Assembly: GCA_913051865.1 (NCBI GenBank)
Contig: CAJXHE010000006.1
Location: 1 to 43,386 of the forward strand
DNA: 43,386 nt
DNA from: an uncultured Flavobacteriales bacterium
GTDB taxonomy: Bacteria > Bacteroidota > Bacteroidia > Flavobacteriales_D > Sanyastnellaceae
Direction of reading: 5' to 3'
The translations under genes were made by a program, and so were the position numbers. The stretch's first letter is position 1, and the number at the start of each line of letters is the position of its first letter. Below the pieces are notes generated by a model. That model did no database searches, was not told the DNA's origin, and worked only from the letters and a program-made list of their open reading frames with translations. Of this stretch, positions 1-8,280 are shown piece by piece.

Positions 1-2065
1 CGCCATCAGGGATACCCTCGCCACAAGGGCCACAGTCTCCGTCACATGTCGTTCCGTCTCCGTTTATAACACCACAGCAGTCAAGACAAGTTGTATTGTC
101 TCCACCACATACACCACACTCGTCTAATACGTTTCCGTCACAGTCACACTCGCCATCATCATTGCCGCCACAATCCACATCTCCACTATTATTATCACCA
201 TTTTGAGTGAGTGAATCAGCCCCATTTCCCCCTTGTAACTGGTCATCCCCACTGCCTCCAATTAATACGTCATTCCCCCCATTACCTTGGATCTGATCAT
301 CTCCCGATCCTCCATAAATAGAATCATTGCCACCATCAGCTCCTTGTAGCTGGTCCGCTCCACTGCCCCCTTCTATAAGGGTTGGAAATGTAATTGACCC
401 CATTTGAACTTGATCATCACCACCACAAACCACGACAACAATCGAATTTATACTCGCCTTAGGAATATAAATATCATTTTGTGATTGCCCATTGAATTCA
501 TTTTGAAGTTTCAAATTTGGATGGTCATCTGAGACCTGAATCACATCTGCTGCATTCGTGCCAAAGATGTATAAAACTCCTTCTAATACATACACTTCAC
601 CTGACGACTCCGGATCTTCACATGCACAACCGTCGTCGTATCCAGCAGGAATGCCATCTCCACCACATACGCCACACTCATCGAGTACGTTTCCTTCGCA
701 GTCACAAGGCCCCTCGATTTCCACAAAATCCAGAGTATTAGAACATCCGTTGTAGTCTGTAACAGTAACCTGATATGTGCCAGCGCAAAGATCATCTCTA
801 TCTTCTGTAGTTGACCCATCTGACCACAAATATGTATACGGAGCTTCTCCATTAGAAGCTGTTATATCGGCAACTCCATCGCAATTTGTTAAAAAAGGAT
901 GGCATTCATTGCCATTGATATCTGTATAGGCAACAATGTTAAAGGGTCCAAATGATAGGCCTACCACATCCAAAGCACATGAATGATCAACAACCCCAAA
1001 AGACTCCCAACCAACTGGCTCACCTTCGTTCGTCCAAAATTCTGGGTCGTTATGCTGGTGATACTGACCTGGATGATTAGGGCTGTCTACTATAAAGCTA
1101 TAAACAATATTATTCTGCAAGCTTGGCCAATAACCATATTCGTTGTCGTGTTCCTCATCATAAGCACCTCCTCCTATGCCTGGAATCCCTGTATACTCGA
1201 AGAAGAACTCTTGAATATATCCATTGCAGTTGCAGTTGTTTTCTCCTGTTTGCTCATCACACACCGTATTCGTAACTGTGGATGCCTCAATCTCTATGGT
1301 TGCGGGCGCATCAACAATGGTAAAAACAAACACACTAGAGTCATCAAGGGAGACCCTAGATACAGTAACTGAGTAGGTGCCCGCGCAAAGATCAACTCTT
1401 TGGCTAGCTGTTGAGCCGTCTTCCCAAAAGAATGAGAAGTCACTTAAGCTACCACTATATGAATTCTCAATATCGAACATTGCTGTTCCATTACATGAAC
1501 TGGAGCTGTTATCTGCTCCGCACCATCCGTCATTTGGCGTTGCAAGTCCTTCTATAATAAAGACGATGTCAGAAGCATTTTCATTAGGGTTTGGAATAAA
1601 GGTGCCTTCGGTGCTTATTCCGTAGCCAACATTAGTAGGGTCTGAACATGAGGTGTGTACTTCGAACTCAGCGCCATTAATTGACATATGTGAGTTGGCG
1701 CCAAAACGATCATCTGCCTCAATCAAGAATACATCATTTAATGAATGCGTCGCCGTGTAGGAAGTGTTTGAGTAGCCTTCCGTAGAAAACGCAATCGTGG
1801 CAGGGCTTGTCTGACCTACATAGCGCAAAACCAAACCGCTAATATGGTCATGATCACCATGGTCTTGACAACAATCATCATAATCACCTGTCTCTGGAGG
1901 AAGTCCACCACAATTTGTGTTAGGCGAAGTGCTTACCACTATGACATCCTCAACCCCTTCGTTCAACCCGTCATCTTTAGCATTTGCGGTTAGGGTGAAA
2001 AAAAAAGAGGCTACAAAAAGAGAGCTTATAGAAAATGAGCCCATAAATTTATTGAAAGTATTCAT
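1..2065 (-). CDS. Secreted RTX/SprB-repeat protein, partial (3' end outside window)
   Basis: An uninterrupted reading frame of 688 codons runs leftwards from an ATG at 2065 and is still open at base 1, so the C-terminus is missing. Residues 1-28 form a signal peptide ending in ANA. Two SprB-like repeats of the form W-x-D-G-S-T followed by DLCAGTY lie about 200 residues apart, near 214 and 414. Two Cys-rich blocks with the core DECGVCGGD lie near 460 and 650. Between them, about residues 565-622, are RTX-like calcium-binding repeats such as GGSGDDQIQG and GGNDVLIGGSGDDQLQGG. Such proteins are exported adhesin or surface-layer-type proteins in marine Bacteroidota. The role here is inferred; no catalytic domain was seen. 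A T9SS sorting domain or dockerin-like tail may lie outside the window. Confidence 0.85.
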   Translation of the reverse strand, partial: MNTFNKFMGSFSISSLFVASFFFTLTANAKDDGLNEGVEDVIVVSTSPNTNCGGLPPETGDYDDCCQDHGDHDHISGLVLRYVGQTSPATIAFSTEGYSNTSYTATHSLNDVFLIEADDRFGANSHMSINGAEFEVHTSCSDPTNVGYGISTEGTFIPNPNENASDIVFIIEGLATPNDGWCGADNSSSSCNGTAMFDIENSYSGSLSDFSFFWEDGSTASQRVDLCAGTYSVTVSRVSLDDSSVFVFTIVDAPATIEIEASTVTNTVCDEQTGENNCNCNGYIQEFFFEYTGIPGIGGGAYDEEHDNEYGYWPSLQNNIVYSFIVDSPNHPGQYHQHNDPEFWTNEGEPVGWESFGVVDHSCALDVVGLSFGPFNIVAYTDINGNECHPFLTNCDGVADITASNGEAPYTYLWSDGSTTEDRDDLCAGTYQVTVTDYNGCSNTLDFVEIEGPCDCEGNVLDECGVCGGDGIPAGYDDGCACEDPESSGEVYVLEGVLYIFGTNAADVIQVSDDHPNLKLQNEFNGQSQNDIYIPKASINSIVVVVCGGDDQVQMGSITFPTLIEGGSGADQLQGADGGNDSIYGGSGDDQIQGNGGNDVLIGGSGDDQLQGGNGADSLTQNGDNNSGDVDCGGNDDGECDCDGNVLDECGVCGGDNTTCLDCCGVINGDGTTCDGDCGPCGEGIPDG

Positions 2066-2142
2066 ATGAATAATATTGGTTAATTTGCTAGGCGCTGTTC
2101 GACTGAATCCAGACCTATCAAGTATAGACGCTTAATGTACTA

Positions 2143-2160
2143 AAAAAAAGCATGCTTTTT
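2143..2160 (-). terminator. Possible weak terminator after the lysyl oxidase gene
   Basis: A perfect palindrome, AAAAAGCATGCTTTTT, overlaps the stop codon of the leftward gene and continues into a run of T on the minus strand. The stem is short and AT-rich and the loop would be only four bases (CATG), so termination would be weak. It could equally be a protein-binding palindrome. Confidence 0.3.
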
Positions 2161-4480
2161 AGCACACTGTTCCGAAGGCAGAAAGAACAAGAAGTACGTC
2201 TGCGACATTCACTGCGCCATCCTCATTTACATCATTTGTACAACCTGACAGGCACCCAAACTCACTTAAAACGGCGAGAATATCGTTAACCGTAACAATT
2301 AAGTCACCATCGAGGTCTCCAACACATCCGCTGGAAGTTGATTCTTCAGTACACGGATTGAAAAGAGATGTCATCGTTGTCTGAAGCATCTCATTGACAA
2401 CATCTACTGCTTGAGAAATACATACCATTCCATTTGCCGACCCTATCCAATGCACACGAAGAAGTGGATTGTAAACTGTACTTTTTGGTATAGAGGTGCC
2501 ATCGTAGCTTAAAGAAAGTACGTCTATCCCCCCAGGCACATGAGAGGGTGTTCCTGAATAAAGAAGAGGGTCGATCAAGCTTTCTGTTTGAGAGATTTGA
2601 ATGCCATCGAACTCAAGATGATATGCATAGATTCTATTGTCTGGGTTAAGAACATGAACGTCAAAATACTGTAAGTCCCAATCTACATTTGCAATGGTAA
2701 ATTCAACATTGTCAAACGGGTTTTCAACAGCCACAGATGGGAAGTCACAGTGAGCGTGAACGCCCGAGCTGTCGGGATGTGCGTGAGCGGAATTCCAGTA
2801 CTGACAATCCGCTATCGTAGCTGCATCAACAAGGTTGATTAAGCCATCAACATTAATGTCATTGCAAGCAGTCAGTGGGATATCTGATCCCAAAACACCT
2901 TCTGTATACAATTGAGCGTCTGTTAAGTCTTGGTCAAAATCTGCGTCGATGTCACCCATTAAGGTCGCACCTCCACAATCACCAGCACAGTCAAATATGG
3001 TCGTGCCATAAGGCTCCCCTGAACAATCTGTGAAAACAGGGCAATCTGTGATAATCGCGACTTCATATCCAACACTTCGGTCAATTTCAATGCAAACAAC
3101 ACCCCAATTGTTGTCGGTATTTGTTTCATAATGGCCCAACGCATCTGGTGCATAGTCCCAGTTGACACGAACCACTAAGCGATACTGTCCGTCAGGTACA
3201 TCTGTAACATCAATCCATTGGCAACTGAGTCCACTAGAGTAAATATCTCCGCAACCAGCGGAAATACCCATCGTTGAGCAACCGTAAGTAGCCGTTCCTC
3301 CATCGCTACACTCTAAGTCCATCACGCAAAACCCATTTTTAAATCCCACAGGAATGAAGCCGCCATTCATGTCAAATAAATCATACTTGGCATATCCATC
3401 ATAATGCCAGTGGTTGTGACAAGCGCCCCACTCAAATTGTGTAGACGACTCGCCAGTTTGACCTATATAGTAATCAAGGTCCCCTATATTCTTAATATGT
3501 GTTGTGAATCTAATGATTTGCCTTTCCCCAAAGCCATTTAAGCACCCCTCTTCAATATAACAGTCCGTTTCATTAACCTGCATTGTCGTTGCATATAGAG
3601 AGCTCGTAATCGCATCGGTGAGAATTAAAAGGTCTGGCCCGTTACACAATGGGTCTCCTTCATAAATACAGGTGCCATTGTCGATTTCTGCTGAAGGATT
3701 GTAGTTGCAAGCTGTTGCGTCCATGCATCCTTCAGGTGGTCCTATAAAAAAGAAATCCCAATCAAAAGCCCCACAACTCGCGTCCAAAGATGCCCAACGT
3801 ATCCACATCTGTTCTCCTCCAGTTAACAAGGCTGTAATTGCAGCCTCATCTCCACAACCACCTTCCATATCATCGTAATAAATTGTCCCCTCATTCGTGT
3901 CACCAAAGTTGTTCATGTTACAGTAGTCATAGATATAAAGTGTTGTATTACAGGCTGCTCCACAAGAGCTAAATCTGTACATACCGTTTGCTGGGGCAGT
4001 GAACGTGTACCAAAAATTATCTAACGCCTGAGTTACCGTGCCATAATCTGCATCTGTCAAAACCACCGCATCATTGCAAGTCGTCCCTGGAGCGCAGTCA
4101 AACATGACGACGTCCTGATAGTCAAAATCTCCACCCGTTGCTACTTCAACGCCATCAATGAGTAGCGTAAAATCACCATTGCCATAACCACAACAAATTC
4201 CATCGCCATAAGAATCGTCTATTACAAACTGTAAACAAGAAGGGTCTCCAGTATTGGGGATACATGTTGACGCCGTATAGGTCGTGTTTTGATCCGAATA
4301 AGGGCCCCCTGTTAAGAGTGTCCCACTTGCGTCGGACAAAGTCCATGTTGTTTCCGCAGGGTAATTGTCGGTAAGGATTTGGACAACAATTACAGACTCC
4401 CCATCCACACACTGACTTAGAGCAACGTCTATAGGCAAAAGAAAAAATACGATAATTAGGGCTGAGAAATAGTTTTTCAT
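2159..4480 (-). CDS. Secreted lysyl oxidase-domain protein with dockerin-like C-terminus
   Basis: This 773-residue protein has a signal peptide (1-22). An N-terminal region around 85-115 carries the Cys/Gly-rich motif DSYGDGICCGYGNGDF. An ACNY-type repeat lies at 251-272. A lysyl oxidase catalytic domain spans about 285-468. In that domain the copper site CHNHWH (354-359) matches the three-histidine ligand motif of animal LOX. Lys381 in GFKNGFC and Tyr414 in GDIYSSG align with the pair that forms the lysine tyrosylquinone cofactor, and CQWIDVTDVPDG (420-431) is the conserved strand that follows. Residues 508-560 and 719-773 hold dockerin-like DxDxDG helices, and the protein ends in Cys. LOX enzymes oxidatively deaminate lysine side chains or other amines; the substrate here is unknown. 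It probably acts outside the cell. The start ATG gives an intact signal peptide. Confidence 0.85.
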   Translation of the reverse strand: MKNYFSALIIVFFLLPIDVALSQCVDGESVIVVQILTDNYPAETTWTLSDASGTLLTGGPYSDQNTTYTASTCIPNTGDPSCLQFVIDDSYGDGICCGYGNGDFTLLIDGVEVATGGDFDYQDVVMFDCAPGTTCNDAVVLTDADYGTVTQALDNFWYTFTAPANGMYRFSSCGAACNTTLYIYDYCNMNNFGDTNEGTIYYDDMEGGCGDEAAITALLTGGEQMWIRWASLDASCGAFDWDFFFIGPPEGCMDATACNYNPSAEIDNGTCIYEGDPLCNGPDLLILTDAITSSLYATTMQVNETDCYIEEGCLNGFGERQIIRFTTHIKNIGDLDYYIGQTGESSTQFEWGACHNHWHYDGYAKYDLFDMNGGFIPVGFKNGFCVMDLECSDGGTATYGCSTMGISAGCGDIYSSGLSCQWIDVTDVPDGQYRLVVRVNWDYAPDALGHYETNTDNNWGVVCIEIDRSVGYEVAIITDCPVFTDCSGEPYGTTIFDCAGDCGGATLMGDIDADFDQDLTDAQLYTEGVLGSDIPLTACNDINVDGLINLVDAATIADCQYWNSAHAHPDSSGVHAHCDFPSVAVENPFDNVEFTIANVDWDLQYFDVHVLNPDNRIYAYHLEFDGIQISQTESLIDPLLYSGTPSHVPGGIDVLSLSYDGTSIPKSTVYNPLLRVHWIGSANGMVCISQAVDVVNEMLQTTMTSLFNPCTEESTSSGCVGDLDGDLIVTVNDILAVLSEFGCLSGCTNDVNEDGAVNVADVLLVLSAFGTVC

Positions 4481-4568
4481 GATTGTAATATCAGAGATTC
4501 AGATTTAGTCTTTCAGATAACGCCTTAAAACAAACTTTGGTTGCCTCGTATGGACTTTAGACACAAAA

Positions 4569-4769
4569 CTAGACGAATGCGGCGAGTATCAAAAAAAAAT
4601 CTGTGACAGTAACAGATCTGTCTGTATCAACATTTGTCCATGCGATATCGTTGATGGTTTTTGAATCAAGGGATTCTGAAAAAAGGCATGTGCCATCATC
4701 CGAATTTGCTGCAGTATCCGAAATCGAAGCCCCAAGGTATATGCGCCTGTTTTCTGTGAAAATGGGCAC
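4569..4769 (-). pseudogene. Remnant of a dockerin-tailed secreted protein gene
   Basis: The 504-base space between the two neighbouring secreted-protein genes holds a short leftward frame of 66 codons with no signal peptide. Its translation contains ANSDDGTCLF, which resembles the end of the ACNY repeat. It then has VDTDRSVTVTDFFLILAAF, which resembles the dockerin-like tail DxDGxVxVxDLLxxLxxFG found in both flanking proteins. The invariant DG is changed to DR and the tail ends early. This looks like the decayed 3' end of a third, related gene. The rest of 4481-4984 shows nothing recognisable beyond leader sequence. Confidence 0.5.
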
Positions 4770-4984
4770 TGTTTAATTGCGAAAATATGCATCGAGTTTT
4801 CATATTCGACTGATAGTCAAGCAACCAAACTCGGTAGGCCGCGTCTTTTTAATGAGGAGGATGTCGAAGTTAAAGTGTTAATCCACAATCCTTCATATTC
4901 GATTTCTCAAAACTTAATACTACAAATTATTGTTTTTATTCTGATGTGTCTTTTTGTTTTTTATATAAACCAAATCTTATTCTC

Positions 4985-6829
4985 ATGAAAAAGCTTACTA
5001 AAAACCTTTTGTTCCTCGCGGTTATTCACTGTGGAGCCACTTCACTTCAAGCTCAGTGTGACCACATCTTTACCCATGATGCTATTGCTCCGGCTGACAC
5101 ACCTCTCTCTCTTGGGTCCTCCTATACAGAAGACGGAATCACCATGACCACCACGGATTTTAACGATTCTTTTGGCCTCACTTACAATTTAGCGATGGCA
5201 AAAACCGTCATGCCTTCTGATGTCTTTGGTTCTGGCTTGTCCATGGTTCTATCAAACGCCGCCGCGACATACAACGTTTCTGCGCATTCATGTGCCAACG
5301 TCGTGAAGATAGAGTACTTTGATGGTGCAGGGATCGAAAACCTTGAGGTCAATGGTGCAGGACTGTTCATTGATGAATTCGAGTTTATGCCAAACAACAT
5401 CGCTCCAGGAGTGACCATGACGGTCACTGAGACGCTTCATTCGTCTGGAGCCTACTTCCTCGGAACCATTGAGCTGCAGGGAGTCATTAACAAAATCACC
5501 ATTGGCGGACAGCAATTTGAGGTTGATGACATCCATGTGACGAATGCCAATGTGCCTTCCTCGCCAGGGTGCTTCGGGTCTTGTGATTTGCTCTTTGATT
5601 TTGAATCCCTCCCTTTGGGAGACCGTTGGGGAGATCTTATTGCGTCCTCAACTGATCACCCCGTTCCTCCGGGAGGGACCATTTTTTCTACTGGTGACGT
5701 AGATTTTTACATAGATGAGCTTCATTCATTAAGTGGGTTTGTTGGTTTTAACTATGCAATGGCTGACAACTCCATCAGCACATTCACAGGAAGCGGCATA
5801 TCGCTTATGACAAATAATGTCACTGCAGGACTTGATCTTTCTGCCCTCGATGTAGACACTTTGTGTTTCGATTTTGTCGATATGGGGGGGTCTGAAGAAT
5901 TAACCATCAATGGCGCACAGTTCTTGACCCCTAGTGGTTATGGCGAATTGGTGACTGCCCCTGCAACACTTGGGGGGGTAAGCGTATCAGTCACCGGAAG
6001 TTCTATAGGTTTTGGATTCGTCGGAAGTGTCGTCTTAGTTGGCGATGTCACAGATCTTAAAATTGGCGGACAAGAATTTTGGATTGACAATGTCTGTATT
6101 GTTAGCAGTGAAAGCTCTGGTGGCGCTAGTGCTGTTGGAGTTGCATCTGCGGTTTACTGCGAGATGGATTGTAATTATGGGGTCGACAATGGTTCGCAGG
6201 CCTTTGGTAATCAATGGGGAAATGTGATTCCCGGACCGCAATCATGGCAAGCAAACCCTGGTGACTTTATCTTTAATGAGGATGGAATTGATGTATTTAT
6301 AGATGAGCTCAATGGGTTCTTATACCCTGTGACTTATGGCAGTATTGGCATCGTTCATTCCCCTCTCGCCTCTTTCGGAGTCGACCAGGTGATGAACACA
6401 AACAACACAACAGCTCTGTTTGATTTGAGTGCCATTGTCACAGATTCTGTATGCATCGAGTGGCTTGACCTTGGGGGACATGAGGTGCTAGAAATCAATG
6501 GCCATCTGGTAAGTTCACCTGATGGGTATGGCCAGCTTCTGGGCCTGCCATCTTCAATTGGCGGGACATCTGTTCAAATAACGGGAAACCCAGTGATAAC
6601 CGTTGTTGGTGGTGCTCCTACTGTAACAGGATATCAAGGAAAACTTGTGATTGTCGGCAATGTTGACGCGCTTCGTTTTGGGGGGCAAGAATTTTGGATT
6701 GACAATCTATGTATAAGCGAAGCACCAACTGTTTCTGCAGCTTGTGTTGCTGATTTAGACGAAGACGGACTTGTCGGTGTCTCAGACCTCCTTATTGTGT
6801 TGGGTGTGTTTGGAATACCTTGCCAATAG
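4985..6829 (+). CDS. Secreted three-module repeat protein with dockerin-like tail
   Basis: This 614-residue protein of unrecognised function starts at the ATG before MKKLTKNLLFL, which gives a clean signal peptide ending in LQAQ at 24; an upstream in-frame ATG at 4946 would bury the signal. Three related modules of about 160-180 residues follow at 26-185, 197-372 and 396-577. Each ends in a variant of GGQEFWIDN; modules 2 and 3 also share GDRWGDL/GNQWGNV, DFYIDEL/DVFIDEL and a SGYGEL/DGYGQL turn. Module 1 is the most divergent. Residues 587-612 are a dockerin-like segment, DLDEDGLVGVSDLLIVLGVF, ending close to a final Cys. The modules look like beta-rich binding or structural domains. It is probably secreted and is transcribed away from the lysyl oxidase gene. 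Confidence 0.85.
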   Translation: MKKLTKNLLFLAVIHCGATSLQAQCDHIFTHDAIAPADTPLSLGSSYTEDGITMTTTDFNDSFGLTYNLAMAKTVMPSDVFGSGLSMVLSNAAATYNVSAHSCANVVKIEYFDGAGIENLEVNGAGLFIDEFEFMPNNIAPGVTMTVTETLHSSGAYFLGTIELQGVINKITIGGQQFEVDDIHVTNANVPSSPGCFGSCDLLFDFESLPLGDRWGDLIASSTDHPVPPGGTIFSTGDVDFYIDELHSLSGFVGFNYAMADNSISTFTGSGISLMTNNVTAGLDLSALDVDTLCFDFVDMGGSEELTINGAQFLTPSGYGELVTAPATLGGVSVSVTGSSIGFGFVGSVVLVGDVTDLKIGGQEFWIDNVCIVSSESSGGASAVGVASAVYCEMDCNYGVDNGSQAFGNQWGNVIPGPQSWQANPGDFIFNEDGIDVFIDELNGFLYPVTYGSIGIVHSPLASFGVDQVMNTNNTTALFDLSAIVTDSVCIEWLDLGGHEVLEINGHLVSSPDGYGQLLGLPSSIGGTSVQITGNPVITVVGGAPTVTGYQGKLVIVGNVDALRFGGQEFWIDNLCISEAPTVSAACVADLDEDGLVGVSDLLIVLGVFGIPCQ

Positions 6830-6877
6830 GGTAAATTTAGAATTCACCTTTACTAACAAGGTCGATATTAAGAACAA

Positions 6878-6910
6878 GTCCCGTGCTGTGATGAAAATCC
6901 GGCACGGGGC
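6878..6910 (+). terminator. Stem-loop between the repeat protein gene and the coiled-coil gene
   Basis: GTCCCGTGC at 6878-6886 can pair with GCACGGGGC at 6902-6910, nine pairs including one G-T, around a 15-base loop. No clear T run follows, so this is either a weak terminator of the upstream gene or a structured leader of the next one. Just downstream, CATCTTTG at 6914-6921 resembles a Bacteroidota -7 element with one mismatch, but no TTG was found at the right distance. Confidence 0.4.
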
Positions 6911-6948
6911 TTGCATCTTTGCACCATATTTAAATAAAGCGCCATTTA

Positions 6949-7809
6949 ATGAATCTCACTTCAAAACAATCCCTCATTGCAATCGTAGTATTGGCTGTTA
7001 TATGCATCTTTCTTGGAGCGCAGCTGTTTCTCGGAAATAAAAACTACGACGAACTCACAAATGAATATGGTCAGCTTGAGATTGACAAAGAGCAGGTTGT
7101 TTTAGATTTGGAAAAAATGCGCTTCTCATACGACACCCTACAAACAGAGAACAGCATGATCATTGCCGAAATTGCTGCGCAAAGAGACCGCGTTGATGGA
7201 CTGCTTACAAAGGTGAAAAATGGCAATTGGGCGCTTGGGCGCGCAAAAAAAGAAGCAGAAACTTTAAAGACAATTATGAAGGGCTATATCGCCACTATTG
7301 ATTCCGTTAACCAGTTAAATAATGCGCTCACAGAAGAAAACAGCGCAATGAGAGATCGGGTTGAAGAAGTACAGGACAGAAACTCCCTGCTTGAAGAACG
7401 CCAAGAAAACATGTCTGAGATTATTGAAGCTGGAAGGGTGCTTCAATGTGCCGACATTCAAGCGTTGGGGGTGCGGATTCTTTCTTCGGGGAGACAGCGC
7501 GAAACCTCAAGGGCTGACCGAACGGATATGATTAAGGTTTGTTTTACACTTTTAGAAAACAGAATATCAGAGCCTGGGAGCAAGCTCTTACACCTCAGAA
7601 TAACTGGGCCAAATGAAAAAGTGTTACGCTCGGGAGATGGTGACGCGTATAGCGCTTCGAGAAACATCGACTACGCAAATGAACGTCTAGACGCTTGCGT
7701 GTTTTACACAAATGAAGGTGAGGATTCTGGCTTAGAGCCCGGAACATATCTTGTTGAAGTCCTAGAAGGTGAGATTGTAATCGGCAGTGTCTCTACAGAT
7801 CTGAGATAA
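6949..7809 (+). CDS. Membrane-anchored coiled-coil protein, unknown function
   Basis: This 286-residue protein has one N-terminal membrane segment (about 8-28). A long charged heptad-rich coiled coil follows (about 33-160). A compact C-terminal domain lies at about 185-286 and contains VCFTLLENR, LHLRITGP and LEPGTYLVEVLEG. The topology suggests an inner-membrane anchor with the coiled coil and beta-rich end in the periplasm. Similar proteins are common in Bacteroidota as uncharacterised proteins. It is first in a rightward series leading to yraN and the pseudouridine synthase, but 65 bases separate it from yraN and no partner function can be inferred. Confidence 0.8.
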   Translation: MNLTSKQSLIAIVVLAVICIFLGAQLFLGNKNYDELTNEYGQLEIDKEQVVLDLEKMRFSYDTLQTENSMIIAEIAAQRDRVDGLLTKVKNGNWALGRAKKEAETLKTIMKGYIATIDSVNQLNNALTEENSAMRDRVEEVQDRNSLLEERQENMSEIIEAGRVLQCADIQALGVRILSSGRQRETSRADRTDMIKVCFTLLENRISEPGSKLLHLRITGPNEKVLRSGDGDAYSASRNIDYANERLDACVFYTNEGEDSGLEPGTYLVEVLEGEIVIGSVSTDLR

Positions 7810-7874
7810 AAACCATCCGCCCTCACATATAAATTTCAAGAAAACCCTACTTGCTTTTGGTTGACTTTCGGTCA

Positions 7875-8243
7875 ATGAAAATGACATCATCAGAAACTGG
7901 GAGAAGGGGTGAATTGTTTGCTGAAAAATATCTTCAATCCATTGGATTTAAGATCATCGATAAAAACTGGAGGTGGCGAAAATGCGAAATCGATTTAATT
8001 GCAATTCACAACGGGATGGTTGTTTTTCTTGAGGTGAAAACCCGAGGAGGCAGAGCGCTTGATGAAGGCGACGAGATAAAACCAGGGCAGAGACAACGAA
8101 TTGTCGCGGCTGCAAGTGCATACCTTGCAACCAAAGTGACGGGGAATATGGAGTGCCGGTTTGACCTTGTTCGTGTTCGGATGTCACAAAGAGGATGGAG
8201 GTTAGACCATATACAAGATGTATTTGAAGGGGCTTCTATATAG
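7875..8243 (+). CDS. yraN: YraN/UPF0102 family nuclease-fold protein
   Basis: This is a small protein of about 122 residues of the YraN (UPF0102) family, which has a Holliday-junction-resolvase-like restriction endonuclease fold. The N-terminal GRRGELFAEKYLQSIGF, the core CEIDLIA, and VFLEVKTR with the E-x-K pair are all present and give the predicted metal-binding site. The biochemical role is not settled for the family. I chose the ATG at 7875. An ATG two codons on is equally possible, whereas a longer frame reaching 7851 needs a non-ATG start and adds residues without family similarity. Confidence 0.88.
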   Translation: MKMTSSETGRRGELFAEKYLQSIGFKIIDKNWRWRKCEIDLIAIHNGMVVFLEVKTRGGRALDEGDEIKPGQRQRIVAAASAYLATKVTGNMECRFDLVRVRMSQRGWRLDHIQDVFEGASI

Positions 8244-8258
8244 AGTGATGTATCTTTG
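8224..8258 (+). promoter_or_regulatory. Possible promoter for the pseudouridine synthase gene
   Basis: TATCTTTG at 8251-8258 is a perfect match to the Bacteroidota -7 element TAnnTTTG and lies 22 bases before the ATG at 8281. The nearest upstream TTG is at 8224-8226, which gives a 24-base spacer, longer than usual, so the -33 part is doubtful. Confidence 0.35.
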
Positions 8259-8280
8259 TTGACTAAATATTTTCTGTGAT

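Noticed and set aside
517-1625. Several rightward frames of 60-130 codons across the first 1.6 kb
   Set aside because: They are antisense to the continuous leftward RTX/SprB frame, have biased composition and show no recognisable domain or start context.
4799-4902. Direct repeat TTCATATTCGA at 4799-4809 and 4892-4902
   Set aside because: Two short AT-rich copies in a non-coding stretch; likely chance, with no insertion-sequence ends or attachment-site context.
2066-4984. Mobile element explanation for the secreted-protein cluster
   Set aside because: No transposase, integrase, terminal inverted repeats or target duplications were seen; the remnant at 4569 fits gene decay better.
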